The translations under genes and the position numbers were made by a program. Under the pieces are notes generated by a model. It saw only the letters and a list, made by a program, of their open reading frames with translations, was not told the DNA's origin and ran no database searches. Below are positions 1 to 11,946 of a stretch of 64,000 nucleotides of DNA, one piece after another. Source of the stretch: Parietaria judaica (Eukaryota; Streptophyta; Magnoliopsida; Rosales; Urticaceae). How positions within the stretch are numbered: the first letter of the stretch is position 1; every line of letters begins with the position of its first letter. The stretch is from contig OX940872.1 of NCBI GenBank assembly GCA_954871525.1, positions 9,323,180 to 9,387,179 of the forward strand. The letters run 5' to 3'.

Positions 1-135
1 CCATTGATTTCTTCCTTGTAATCTTCAACATATACCCCTGTTTAAATAAGCATCACCCCAAAACAAGTCAATGTACCACAAGTTCTAAAGAAACTAAAAA
101 CTGATTTTTCAAGAAAAATTCTCACTAAAATTAGT

Positions 136-152
136 CCCCGGCAACGGCGCCA
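136..152 (-). other. Primer binding site complementary to tRNA-Asp
   Basis: On the plus strand these 17 bases match the 3' end of plant tRNA-Asp including the CCA tail (CCCCGGCAACGGCGCCA). On the minus strand this is the TGGCGCCGTTGCCGGGG primer site found just inside the 5' LTR of many Ty3/gypsy elements, including Athila. It lies six bases from the proposed LTR edge at 159, so the element is on the minus strand and its body continues past the left edge of the window. Confidence 0.75.
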
Positions 153-158
153 AAAACT

Positions 159-1293
159 TGTTTTTGAAATCTCGCAAGTACACGAGTCGCTTCAAGTAAT
201 AAAGTGATAAATAGAGTATCGTCTCCACGAGGACTAATTTAGCAAGAAAATATGATCCAAACCAGTTTTTATGGTTTTTTATGGGATAAAAGATAAATGA
301 GATCAAACTACAAATTAAAACAAAATCCAGAACTCTAATGATAAAAACAGAGGGAAAATGACAAAAAGTCGCAAACCAGGAGATCGGGAAAAGATGGTCG
401 GGATTGCTAATTTTCACCTAGATTTCAAATTTATGTCCTGTTGTGGAGTTGCTATAGCAGTATATCGAATTTGTCAACACATTTCACTACAAAATCTCTT
501 TCGAAAATTTCGTAATTATGATATCTCAGATTCATTTTGGCATATTCCTATGCTCTAAAATCATCTAAGAACAAGTAAAATACCAAATGCAATAAGTTGT
601 ACAAGATCTTAGCTCATTCCTAAACCAATTTCTTGCATTATCCAAGTTAAAAACAATCGAAAGCAACCTTTCCAGAATTTCTTTAGATAGCTAATCTCTT
701 AAACAAATGTTCCCATTCATCAAGAAGAGATATAAATATTAACACAACTTGGATAAACAAATTATCAATACCAAATAACACACAACTTGGTCATTAAACT
801 ATAATCAATCTAGGTTCAATCAACAATCTCAACCATAACAAAGTTAGCTCATAGCTACTTGAAACATAACAATAAATCCAAAATAAATGCAGCAAATAAA
901 CATGATAAAAGAACCGCAAACAGTAGAAGAGGTTGATAGGTTGTCAAGCTTCAAAATGTTGCTGAGAAATCGCTCAAATCAGCCTTCAAACAACTCTTGA
1001 TACTTTTGCCACCATTCTTTTGCTCTCTGGTTTTCTCCTGCAGCTCCCGGCCGTCATCCTCCTTCTCCTTTAGTGTGCAGCCCCTGATGCTTCCTTTCTT
1101 GGCTCCAATCTCCCAAAGAATGTTGCCCTAATGATGTGTCATGCCTAAAAAATGAAGAAAGTGGTCCAAACACCTAATTGAGACATGTGGCAAAGTGATT
1201 CAAGATGTGTGGTCCATGAATAATCAGCCAATCAAAAGTTTTTATCACAATTTCTTCCTATTTTGCCCATAACTAATCACTTTAGACACATCA
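159..1293 (-). mobile_element. 5' LTR of a Ty3/gypsy retrotransposon, body off the left edge
   Basis: The left end starts TGTTTTTG beside the tRNA-Asp primer site, which fixes it as the 5' LTR of a minus-strand element. The segment just inside (CTCGCAAGTACACGAG, then a CTCCACGAGGACTAA block) is clearly related to the same segment of the solo LTR at 13121-14347, and both share a CT-rich stretch about 850-900 bases further in. The right border is uncertain: CA at 1292-1293 is the best candidate, because the sequence beyond it reads into the truncated malectin gene. No target duplication can be tested since the other LTR is outside the window. No ORF inside deserves a protein call. Confidence 0.6.
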
Positions 1294-1308
1294 ATTACTT
1301 AAAGAGCT

Positions 1309-2467
1309 TCATTTCTTAAACCAACAAAAATCTAAAACGAACCTAAGATAAACATAATAAAACACATGACAGACACCCTTAAATTCACAATAAATTAAGG
1401 TTATCATGTAGCCAAACCGAATGTTCCTTACTCGGTTCCACTTCCATTTCGTATTCAGATCGGAGTGCTCGCTAACAATCGCAAACGTGTAGAGGTGCTC
1501 CGGATAAAAACTAGGCGCGGTTAAAGTCTTCTTTATGGTGCTTTCTGTTTTTAGATGCACAAACTCTTCACTGATGATAAAATCGGCACCCCAAAACCTA
1601 TCCCCGCCCCACGGATCTCTTGAAATTCTTATATCATAGGTCCACCTCCAAACTGGAAAAGCAATCCTTCTAATGGTTTTCAGAATTCGATCCTCGCTAA
1701 CCAATCCAGTCAAGCGGTACGCGTTCGCATCAGCCTGTAAAATCTCAATCGACAAGATTAACGGATCGCCGACTCCGCTTATGTTTTTGGGGAAACATAT
1801 TGAAGCCGACCCATCCGTAACGAAAATAAGCGCCTCCATGAAAACACTGTCATAGAGTCCGCCTAACTTGCCTGTCCAACCAACTTCCATCGAACTAACG
1901 TGAACTCCTTCAATCAAGACGTCAAAGACGGGCTCTATGTCTGGCAACTCATCCGATATAGCGTAAAATGTCCGAACCCAATGCTGCCCTCTTGGCACTC
2001 CAGTGACATTGTAGCAGTTTGGACCGTCTGAATTGAAGCGGCGAGCTGTATAAAGCGGAGGAGAAATTCCGTTGAGGTGTTTTGCCTTTGTCGCAATCCC
2101 TCCGGAGAATCCAAAATCCTTGCTCCACAGTATTCCCCACTTACTTACATAGTCTTTCACTGATCCACAGCTTATGCGTATCTTGTATGGTCTTGTAATG
2201 GCTGCAAAATTGTAAGAGATGAGTACAACACAATTTCTAACAGATAATCAATTCATAAACTATAAATTCCAACAATGATGAGCTAATACTTAAGAGGAAG
2301 GTAAGACTCCATACTCATGTATATTCTACCCCATGCACCACACTAAAATATATAAGCAAAATCATAAGTTAAGGGTAAGAAAAAGAAAAAGAAAAACCTG
2401 AAATTTTACCATAATGCGAAAGAAGAAACGCAACGAGTAACGAGAGAAGAAACCTCAAATTCGCCAT
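1309..2467 (-). CDS. Malectin-like receptor-type protein, 5' part only (two exons)
   Basis: Exon 1 (2467-2410) encodes a signal peptide beginning MANLRFLLSLLVAFLLSHY. A GT donor follows at 2409, and an AG acceptor (TTTTGCAG) puts the start of exon 2 at 2201 in matching phase. Exon 2 opens with YKIRISCGS and continues with KDFGFSGG, ISPPLYTARRF and NCYN, which are hallmarks of the carbohydrate-binding malectin-like domain of plant RLP4-type and receptor-kinase proteins. The reading frame runs through FGYMITLIYCEF, resembling the start of a second malectin repeat, then degenerates to a stop near 1309. The expected second half, leucine-rich repeats and membrane anchor or kinase are absent. The break lies close to the gypsy LTR ending near 1293, so the gene is either split by the insertion, with the rest to the left of the window, or a truncated pseudogene. 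A likely TATA box (TATAAAT) lies near 2506-2512. The family is confident; function of this copy is doubtful. Confidence 0.75.
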
Positions 2468-2847
2468 TGTAGCTGAACGAGACACTGCGCGATGAGCATT
2501 ATAATTTATAAGTATCATAAATTTAATCATCAAAGCTGGTAACCTCCAAGTATGATTCACTAAGATAAGTTTACAATATGTGATATCCAAATCCATTTAA
2601 AATATATCCGTTTACATGCTACAATGTAATTGTCCTGTTTCTATTTCTTTTATAAAAAATCTACGTTTTTTTTTTATAGCAAAAGTACTTAGTTTATCAC
2701 TTACAATAAGTACTTGAATCAATTTCATTAAGTTTACAAGTATGTAGCATAATCTACTATCTTACTTAGAAGTATTGCATTAGATAATATGACCGGTAAA
2801 GACAGATTATATGTTTGGAGGGCAACAACCGTAAATAAAATATATAA
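2468..2847. other. Short intergenic stretch upstream of the malectin-like gene
   Basis: This AT-rich stretch holds the presumed promoter of the malectin-like gene and a T-tract at 2667-2678. I see no gene in it. Confidence 0.5.
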
Positions 2848-4347
2848 TGTTGATGCCGTTTTTTGGATCAAACACTGTTGTGGCCCAAGTTGTTGATTTT
2901 GGGCCTGGCCCAATGTCGCTTGATGACGTGGCGGGCTTCTGATGACTTTGGATGGGCCTCTGGCTGGCCTTGTTGCGAGGATGACAGATTTTTCCTCCCT
3001 CTTGCTCTCTCTCCGCGTATGAGTGATACGGATTCCGAGCGGAGTTCCTGGCACTGGGATCGAAACCTATCGTAGCCGTTCGAGGTCCAGCGATCCGGGG
3101 ACTACTCTCCCCCTGTTACCTCAAAGCCTGGAATGGACAAGGCCAGGGATACAGGTTCGGGTATCTCGCAGGAATCGGGGTCCACACGAACGGGAGAGTG
3201 AGTTTGATCCAGTGGATCCTGGGAGGTTGGCCCCTCGGCCTGTGACGTCGATTCTAGTCTGGGCCCTACAGACTGTCCGCAAAGCCACGATATCAATGTT
3301 AGATATGGGGCTGGGAGACAGAACGGGTTCCACGCAGATCTAGAAGAATGGTCTGGCGGGGTCGTCGAATCGTCCCAGGATCTTTTCCAGGGGTTCCCCT
3401 CTGGTTGGTCTATTTAGAGAGATTCCCCAGGCCCAGTCCCTCGACCTGAATTGTGGGTCCTGATACGTGTCCCCGAGCTATCCGCACAGACGCGCAATGG
3501 AATGTGAGATAGACCGGACACCGCGTAGAACAGGACCTATCAAGTAGGACCTTGACCGTGTAGGAATCCTTCCGAGACCTCCGATATCGCTTAGTTTCCG
3601 GACCTGGCAAAAGAATACCCGAGGTCAAGGGAAACAGGGGGGGCTACCCCCTGATTCACCTCCGACGCTCAACATTAGTGGAGTATATGAGAGGGAGGCG
3701 AGTTTATAGGGAGTAGGGAAGAGCTCGAGAGAATTCGAGTGAATTCCGTTGAGTTTGAATGAGTTACCGTTTGACTGAACTGAGCCTCTATTTATAACTG
3801 GACTCAGGGGCTTCGGTGCAAATAAATATTGCTTCGGGAGGTCCCTCGGGAAAAATTACATATGCAAATTGAAGCCTCGGACGAGAGGAATCCAACGCAA
3901 CCGTCGGATCGCCGATCCGATCATCCACGCGCCCACACGCGCATGGTTTGTGCGCGCTGTTCCGCCCACGCGCTGCCCACTCGCTGGCACGCGCAGATGA
4001 CGTCAGGGATGACGTCATCACCTCAGGGGCGCGCGTGGAGGAAGCTGAGGGGCGAGTGGGGAGCTGAAGTGCCACGTGGCGGCCCCTGGTGGCTCCTGGG
4101 TGTGCGTGGGGCCCACAAAAAGGCTCTTGAAGTGCTTTTTGCTCCCGGACTCTTCCCGTGTCCGTTTTTCACAAATTTTATGTCGTTTTTGGGTGTTTTC
4201 ATATTTTTAGGAACACCGGGACACTTTGTTTTGCGAAAACAGGCATCCGGAGAGCACATTGGTGTTAAAGATGATTTAATTAATAAAGAAATGATTAATT
4301 AAATCATTTTTCTTTATTAATTTATTTTACAAAAATACCCCCCAACA
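2848..4347 (-). mobile_element. Solo LTR (1500 bp) with TATAA target duplication
   Basis: The element starts TGTTGATGCC and ends CCCCAACA, so it has the standard TG..CA ends and a 5-bp terminal inverted repeat TGTTG/CAACA. It is flanked on both sides by TATAA (2843-2847 and 4348-4352), an exact 5-bp target duplication. It has no coding capacity and is much richer in GC than its surroundings. A TATAAATA box read on the minus strand at 3796-3789 suggests the parent element was on the minus strand. The structure is that of a solo LTR left by recombination between two LTRs. Short reading frames of 60-160 codons inside are not credible genes. Confidence 0.85.
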
Positions 4348-4369
4348 TATAATAATTTTAAAGTATGCT

Positions 4370-4890
4370 ATACATGAATCGAATTTCACATGTGAAATCA
4401 AACTCTAAATACAAATAGTAATTTGATTCGTAAATCGTAATAAACTAACGAGTTTTGCTTAAAATCCTAATTTATTTTGGATAATTTTACAAGTAATATA
4501 ATCTCTTGTTCGTGGAATGTTACATGATTTGTGCTTTTGGATGAAATTCACAGTCACAACTCACAAATGAAGAATCAGATCAAACTTCAAAGGTTATGGA
4601 GAGCAGCAAAAATATATAACAAATATAAAACATGAATAATATATACATGAATCGAATAAATTTATCTCACATGTGAATCAAACTCTAATAAAAACAGTTT
4701 GATAAACTAACAAATTCGAGGAATCTTACATGACTCGTATTTTTTGGATGAAATTCACAGAGATTCTATTCAAACTATTCCTCAGCTTAGGAAAAGGAAG
4801 CAGAATCTTGAAAGAAAAACACAAATGAAGTATGATCATCAGCTCAAACTTCAAACTAGGTTACGGAGGAGAGCAGCAAAAACACGTACC
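4370..4890. repeat. Diverged direct duplication of about 270 bp
   Basis: Two neighbouring segments (about 4370-4620 and 4640-4890) share ordered blocks: ATACATGAATCGAAT, a CACATGTGAA block, ATCAAACTCTAA, TTTTGGATGAAATTCACAG and GAGAGCAGCAAAAA. They look like an old tandem duplication. Just beyond, near 4945 on the minus strand, is a short ATGGCGATTCTC reading frame of about 12 codons followed by GTACGTG, which could be the remnant 5' end of a lost gene. I cannot identify it. Confidence 0.45.
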
Positions 4891-5189
4891 AAGTGTTGGA
4901 GTTGAAGTGGTGAGCTACTTGCTGATGCTTTTGGAAGTAAAGAGAATCGCCATGGGAGAGAGGACCAAGGAAGCTTCAAGGAAAAATGGAGAGAGTCTCT
5001 GACAAACAAGAAGGAGAATGTTTTTTTTTTCTTCCTATTTTCTACCCATCAACTTTTTGAACCAGCGCGCCAACCACGTTTTTTTTCCAAGGGTATAATT
5101 GGTATTCTGTTTAGAAATCTCTTCGTTTCGCACTAATTAGTAATTTTGCTTTTGCTTAGATTTAAGAAAAAAATTGATAAATATTAACT

Positions 5190-5441
5190 ACTATCTGTTG
5201 CAAGTTGATATCGGTTGTGGAATCCGATTGGCTAAGAGCAACTCATCTCGTCAATGGCAAACTTTTTCATAGTTCGCAAGGGCCGATTCTTAAGAGAATC
5301 GAAGCTTTACTCAAGGAAGTGCCGCCGGCCGGCAAGGTTCGTTGGATTCCTAGACTTTGTAATACGGTTGGTAATGCGCTTGCTAAGTCACGTATCCCCG
5401 AGGGGACTATGAATTTTTGGTTTTGTAATTGCCCGGAGTGA
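5190..5441 (+). pseudogene. RNase H-like remnant of a non-LTR (LINE) or related reverse-transcribing element
   Basis: About 75 codons read VVESDWLRATHLVNG, then GPILKRIEALL, VRWIPRLCNTVGNALAKS and a stop. The order of ES/D-x-L, a central helix with I-x-x-LL, a V-x-W-I-P-R strand and N-x-x-x-x-x-LA resembles the last part of the plant RNase H-like domain carried by LINE-type ORF2 proteins and by domesticated relatives. The start of the domain and any reverse transcriptase are missing. I take this as a dead fragment, not a gene. The assignment rests on motif spacing only. Confidence 0.5.
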
Positions 5442-6808
5442 CTTTGGCTCGTTTGTTCGGAGGGATTCACATCCCCGTTAATTTAAGATGATCTTTTGTA
5501 ATTCTAGTACCCAAAACACCCCTACTACACATATTCCCACTTTCTGCACCCTAAGAAGCCGCAAAAATGATGATCCGATTTCACAAAAGCATTAAGCAAG
5601 AGCCAAGATGGAAGAGCGCACATCATTAATGAAAATGCCACTTTTTACTGACATACATTTATAATAGTAAAATATAAAAATGCTCAAATACCATTAAACT
5701 CCAATGAAAATGCAAAAAAAATCATATTTTTTTATGACTAGTGAATAAATTAATAATTCAAAAACTTGCTGATTTAACTTTAATTACAATTTGATAAATG
5801 CGAATGAAATGGTAGTTTATGTTTTAAAATTAAGAGATCATAAGAAAAGTAGGTCGTCATCATAAGTTTATTTAACGATTATCAAAATATCAATTATTTA
5901 TTAAATTAGTTAGCTGACTAATAAATCACAATTCTTTTAAAAAATAAAGAACACCAACAACAAAAAACTTAGAAACGGCTCAAGTTTTTTTCTTCCCCAC
6001 TCTATCTACCCAAGTTTTATCATTTGTTAATTTATTATTATAGTCCAATCCAAGATCCCATTTAGATATACTCCGATGTACTTATACTACTGAAAATTTT
6101 GTGCATTTTTTTTTTTGGTATCAAAAAAATAAAATACTATTAATAAGTACCGGGAGAAAACTGATACACATGATTAAATTTCAAAGGGTAACATGATACA
6201 AAATGATAAATTCCGGGGGAAATTAATACAAAAAAAAAATATCATGAGGCAAATTGATACAAAATTATAAATTTGGGGAATAAACTAATACAAAATAAAA
6301 TTTAGCAAAAATCTTAAAGAGTATCTGGTAAAATTTACTCATTGGATTATGGTTCCCTTTATTTAAAATTTATTTAAAGTACCTTTTTCGATTGCCATTT
6401 CTTACATGGATGTCGTTTTTTTTTTGTTGAAATTGTCGTTTCTATTTTAATATCATATGTGGAATAAATGCTTATTATGATTTTTCCTTTCCACTATGAA
6501 ACTGTTATTTATTTCATATTACAGTTGTTATTCATGGAGGCGGAATCCACCGTTTGTCCAAATAATATTTATTAACTTTTAAATGTGTTTTTTTTTTTAA
6601 ATATGTGTAATATAAATTTGCAAGATTTCAGAGTGCTATATTTTACTAAACTAAAATTTGTTATATTAATTAAGCTTTCATAATTTTCCTATGTATTGAT
6701 AATTGAGGTTAATTATTAATATCTGAAAATTAAGCTGAATGATTTTGTTGACAAATTGTAGAAACAAAAAAATTGCTACATCAACTGAGTTACATGCATA
6801 TTGTTTTG

Positions 6809-6848
<40 letters not shown>

Positions 6849-7606
6849 AAAGTAATTAAAAACATGATTGGTGGATTATTTTGACAAAAATGTTTTCTCA
6901 AAATTACTTTTTATGTTCTTCTTTTTACACAAAAAGATTATTTTGTCCGTGTCCATGTTAGTGACTCGTCGTACTCGGACTCCTATGGCCCATTACTCTC
7001 TTTTTTTTTTTTTCTTCCTCATCTCTCTTTTCATTGTCTCGGTTCTTTGTTATATTATTTTATCTTAATAATACACATTTATTTTTAATTTAATACACAT
7101 TTTTAAAGAAAAATATTATATTATCTTTTTTTATTATATTTTTGGTACAATAATTTATGTTTTCATCGAATTTTTCTATTAAATATATAAAATTATTAAA
7201 ATAAAATAAGGCCTCGTTTTGATTTTCACCCAAGGCCCGAAATGTTGGGCCAGCCCGGAAGCAAAGCTTCAGAATTAACTTTGTATTATAAATTTTTATT
7301 ATTTGAAGTCAACTACAAAATGATTCGCGATTTCTTCCGTTAAGAGAATCCAAAATTTCTAAACAAACAGATTTGGATCAATTAAAATGGATAAGACCAA
7401 AATAAGTATGCATAGCTCAGTTCTAAAATGAACATAATGGGTGACGTGAAACCCAAGCTTCTGAACTACGCTAATCATAATCTAATCTGCTAATTAGAAA
7501 CTCACAATAAGTTATAAATGAAATGTTTAAATACACACGTAGACTGTCCTTGTTTAACCCATAAGTTAAAGTTATATACCAAATCTTTCTTATGAAGTAA
7601 TTTGTG
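5442..7606. other. AT-rich intergenic DNA with weak repeats
   Basis: No gene is visible. Between about 6145 and 6300 there are several degenerate copies of a unit containing GATACAAAATGATAAATT with GGGGAAATTAATAC. A pure (AT)n tract lies at 6812-6844. There are T-tracts and A-tracts throughout. Short frames here are unconvincing. Confidence 0.5.
6812..6844. repeat. (AT)n microsatellite
   Basis: An uninterrupted AT dinucleotide run of about 33 bases in an AT-rich intergenic region. Confidence 0.95.
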
Positions 7607-8073
7607 GGGATAATAGCGGCATAAGTCCTCAACCTTTACTCAACTGGGGCGCCATAGCCCCAACCCCATTTAATAGCGGTATAAGTATCAAAAGATGATT
7701 TCCGTCCATATTTGACTAACGGAAGTAGTCAACGTTTGCGCGGTCAGCTTCTCGTCAACGTGGACGCCACGTAATCCGACATGTCACCATACACGGCATC
7801 CTCGTGTCATCAAATTTAATGCAAAATTGAGGGTGATGGAGGGATTCAATTAATATTGCATTAAATTTGATGACGCGAGGATGACGTGTATAGTGACATG
7901 TTGGATTACGTGGCGTCCACGTTGACGAGAAGCTGACCGCGCAAACGTTGACTACTTCCGTTAGTCAAATATGGACGAAATTCATCTTTTGGTACTTATA
8001 TCGCTATTAAATGGGATTGGGACTATGCCGCCCCAGTTGAATAAAGGTTGAGGACTTATGCCACTATTATCCC
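7607..8073. mobile_element. Foldback Mutator-type MITE, 467 bp, 9-bp target duplication
   Basis: The element begins GGGATAATAGCGGCATAAGT and ends with the near-perfect inverse. The two halves are complementary over almost their whole length, leaving a short central loop near 7815-7860, so a transcript would form a hairpin over 200 bp long. It is bounded by an exact 9-bp duplication TAATTTGTG (7598-7606 and 8074-8082), the size made by Mutator-like transposases. A second member of the family is at 39452-39950. It encodes nothing and is non-autonomous. Confidence 0.9.
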
Positions 8074-8336
8074 TAATTTGTGTTATTAATCTTGCCCGCT
8101 AGCTAGCAACTTTTACTTTTACTATTACTTTTTTTTTTTTTTGAATTCCCTCTATTTCTGTTCTTCAGTAGATTAGAAGTAAATGATATCATATTTATTT
8201 ATGATTACATCTAAATACTATAACAAAATAGTCAATATAACAAAATATATTTTTTTAAAACTAAATTTGATGGATTCCATTCTAAACCTAAACCTTTTTT
8301 GAAGATTAGCCTAGCTAAGTAAAGACCAAAAGAAAT

Positions 8337-10904
8337 CTATAACTCATTATCATCAGAATCAGAACTTGGACCGCTCTTCTTGTAAGCCTGCTTGATCACA
8401 GGATCGCAAACCGCCTCAATCTCTTTGAGTTTCTCGTCGTATTCCTCCTTCTCGGCTTCATGGTTCTCGTCGAGCCACTCCGTCGCCTCCCTCAACACGT
8501 CGTTGACCCTCTCTTTCTCTTCCGCCTCAATCTCATCGGCGAGCTTGTCCCCGACCGTGCTTTTCATGTTGTACACGTAGGATTCGAGTGTGTTCCGGGC
8601 GTCGATCTTCTCCCTCATGCGGCGGTCCTCCTCTTCAAACTCCTCGGCCTCCTTTATCTTCTGCTTGATCTCCTCCTCGCTCAAGCGGCCCTTCTCATCG
8701 GTGATGGTGATCGACTGCGACCTCTTGGCCACCTTGTCCTCTGCTGTCACGTGCAGAATTCCGTTGACGTCCACTTCGAACGTCACTTCGATCTGAGGCA
8801 CACCCCTGCATTGCATGATGATAACTTGGGCTCTTCATACAGTTGCAATTGTAAACATGTAGTTGATTCAGATATAGTGGTTGTTACCTCGGGGCCTGTG
8901 GAATCCCGGAGAGATCGAATTTTCCGAGCTGATGACAGTGTTTGGTGAGGCTCCGTTCACCTTCGTAAACTGCGATAGAGACGGTGGTTTGTTTGTCTTG
9001 GTGAGTGGTGAAAATCTGGGACCTCTTAGCTGGTTTGGGAGTGTTTCTGGGGATCAATGTTGTCATGAGCCCGCCCACAGTTTCAATACCCAAACTTAGA
9101 GGATTCACATCGATCACCAGCATGTCTACGAACACGAGAGTACTGTAATCTTAGAGCTTGAATATTGGGTTTTATAAGTTGGAATCGAAAGAAGTAAAAT
9201 ACACTACCTTTGGTCTCATCACCGCCCTCGCCGCTGAGGATTCCGCCTTGAACCGCTGCCCCATAGGCCACTGCCTCATCGGGATTGACGCCTTTGTTGG
9301 GCTCTTTCCCACCAAAATAGTCCTTCAAAAGCTGTTGAACTTTGGGGATTCGTGTACTTCCTCCGACGAGCACGATTTCGTGTATGTCGCTCTTCTTGAG
9401 CCTTGCGTCTTCCATGGCTTTCTTCACCGGCCCCATGGTCTTTTTGAACAAGTCGGCGTTAAGATCCTCGAACCTGGCCCTAGTCAAAGGCTCAGAGAAG
9501 TCAACCCCGTCAAAGAGGGACTCGATCTCAATCCGGACTTGATGTTGACTGCTCAGCGCTCTCTTGGCCCTTTCGCACTCCTTCCTCAGCTTCCCTAGAG
9601 CACGATTGTCTTTGCTTATGTCCTTGCCGTGCTTTTTCTTGATCAGCTTAATAAAATAGTCCATCACTCTGTGGTCAAAGTCCTCTCCGCCCAAGTGCGT
9701 GTCGCCACTGGTTGACAAAACCTCAAACACGCCGTTGTCAATGGCCAACACGCTGACGTCAAAGGTGCCACCCCCAAGGTCGAAAACAAGAATGTTCTTC
9801 TCGGCTCCTTTTTGGTCTAGGCCGTAGGCAATGGCGGCTGCTGTTGGCTCGTTGATTATCCGAGCCACGTTAAGCCCTGCGATGGTGCCTGCGTCCTTTG
9901 TTGCTTGCCTCTGTGCATCGTTGAAATAAGCTGCACCCGAAACATAATTAATTATGTCAATTTAATTAGCAGACACTAAACTTGTATTTTTTTATCCTAT
10001 AACTTATGAGCCAATTAATGAAACCTGGAACGGTGATGACGGCATCGCTTATTTTTTTTCCGAGATATTGCTCTGCCGTCTCTTTCATCTTTACCAACAC
10101 CATGGCGCTAATCTCCTCTGGGCTAAACACTTTGGTTTCTCCCTTAACTTTAACTTGAATGTACGGCTTTCCATCTTTGTTCACTACCGTATAAGGCAAG
10201 AACCTACTATCTCTCACAACTTCAGGATCATCAAACCTATGAAGAAGAAAAAAAAGAGAGCCATTTTTTAGTTAATATCTTCGATATTCCGAAAAGTTAC
10301 ATTATTCAGGCGGCTGAAACCGGGTGAAAAGAATTGAGTTTTCCGGGAAGTAGTCTATCGCTCTATCACTATGCCATGTTTTGGAATGAAAAAAAATAAT
10401 CCCCTAGAAGTTAAAAAGTAAAGTCGCGGGAGGGAGAGAGAGCTAACTTTCTTCCGATGAGTCTCTTGACATCGAAAACGGTGTGTTCGGGGTTCTGAGG
10501 CGCTTGGTTCTTGGCGGCCTCTCCGATGAGACGCTCGGTGTCGGTGAAAGAGACCCAAGAGGGAGTTATCCGGCTTCCTTGGTCGTTGGCTATGATCTCA
10601 ACGTGACCGTTCTTGTAAACGCCCACGCAAGAGTAGGTTGTTCCAAGATCAATCCCAATTACATTTCCCGCCATTGTTTGCCCTACCAAACTCACTGCAA
10701 AATATAACACCATCATATTATATTTACATTATTCGATTCTATGCATGGCACTACGTAACTTAACATTACATATACCCCCCCAAAAAATAATATATATAGA
10801 TAAAAACAGCAACACGATGTGATCTTGATCTACATATATTATACAAAGTTAAAGAATTGCTTACGAAATAGAAAGAAGAGCGGAATCAAAAGAAGACTTT
10901 TCAT
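8337..10904 (-). CDS. BIP: ER Hsp70 chaperone of BiP (luminal binding protein) type
   Basis: Six exons join in phase to give 642 aa: 10904-10865, 10694-10448, 10236-10025, 9930-9208, 9125-8888 and 8805-8337. Exon 1 plus the start of exon 2 encode a signal peptide (about residues 1-22, [20 protein letters not shown]). Next come the ATPase-domain signatures [10 protein letters not shown], an ITPSW motif typical of BiP rather than cytosolic Hsp70, [12 protein letters not shown] and [11 protein letters not shown], then the peptide-binding domain ([15 protein letters not shown]) and a charged helical lid. BiP binds nascent and unfolded chains in the ER lumen and releases them with ATP hydrolysis. 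The length is slightly below the usual 660-670 aa. The tail ends SDSDDNEL instead of the normal HDEL. All exon borders are GT..AG and no frameshift was seen, so the gene looks intact. The BiP assignment is firm; whether retention in the ER is full is not known. Confidence 0.93.
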
Positions 10905-10977
10905 CGTTTTAGCTTCCACTGTTGTTGATGAGAACTCGCTCTGTGTTGTGAATTACAAACAAGTTTGGTCAGTGACG

Positions 10978-10985
10978 TATTTATA
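10978..10985 (-). promoter_or_regulatory. TATA box of the BiP-type gene
   Basis: TATAAATA on the minus strand lies 74 bases before the start codon, giving an expected leader of about 45 nt. A TGACGT core (10973-10978 on the plus strand) sits just downstream. ACGT cores are part of plant unfolded-protein-response elements, but no full ERSE (CCAAT-N9-CCACG) was seen in the nearest 300 bases. Confidence 0.6.
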
Positions 10986-10989
10986 GGTT

Positions 10990-11697
10990 TTCTGGACTTA
11001 CTTGTTAGTAAGATAATCAATATATTATAGATAATTCAACATCTAAGATATTATTCGACACACGAATATATGCATTCAAAATTTATTAATTGAACAGATA
11101 AATAAACAACTACGATGTCTAGGGTATGATAGAAGATAATACCATGTTATATTTTATGGATAAAATAAATTACCTTGGATGCATAAAGATTTTTAAATAA
11201 TTTTTTGGGATATAAGTTGGGCTAAGGGCTTAGAAATCCCAAATTTAGAAATATAAAAAGGAGAGTTTTATCAACATGACTCGGCACAATCATAAACAAA
11301 GAATAAGGCATTCCTATTTTTTTCAAGCTTTTATATTTTTTTCACCCCAATACCAATCTTTTAGTGTCTCAATGAATTTTGTATTTATTTTACATTTAAA
11401 TGCACACATATCATCTACATATACCATGTTTATTTTTAGTTAGTAAATGTGATATTTACTTAATACATTTTCTGACTTTAACCACAATTTTTTTTTTTAT
11501 TTCTCCTATTTCTATAAATGTATTTGAGAATTTTGATATTTTTTATATGAAATAGCATAATAGAACGAGGAGTTGAGTGAGATATTCTTATTTTTAAGAA
11601 TTTTATTTTCTTAATTATAATTTATATCTATATTTATATATATCAGTAAAATCTTTGATGAACTGGATGAAAAATAAAAAAAGTAAAACATATATGC

Positions 11698-11728
<31 letters not shown>

Positions 11729-11938
11729 TTCAACAATATTTTTGGTAAAACTCATCAATTTAACACATCCTTTCAAAATTGGCTTTTCATTTGAGCTCTA
11801 AACACTGTTAGAGACTTAATTCAATTTATAGCTATTAATTTTTATTGAAATACTTTCTTTCCGTATTTAATTTTGGAAAGATTCCTTCAACTTTATCCTT
11901 TAGTTTTCTTGGAATATAAAAAACCATATATAACTAAT
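10990..11938. other. Intergenic DNA upstream of the BiP-type gene
   Basis: AT-rich sequence with interrupted (AT)n runs near 11690-11730 and T-tracts. No gene is visible. The part nearest 10990 is the presumed promoter of the BiP-type gene. Confidence 0.5.
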
Positions 11939-11946
11939 GTTGTAAC

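Noticed and set aside
3829..4302. A 157-codon plus-strand frame in the solo LTR at 2848-4347
   Set aside because: It crosses LTR sequence with no domain, and the LTR is bounded by an exact target duplication, so it is transposon-derived.
8460..9598. Plus-strand frames of 146 and 162 codons across the BiP-type gene
   Set aside because: They lie antisense to confirmed Hsp70 exons and encode nothing recognisable.
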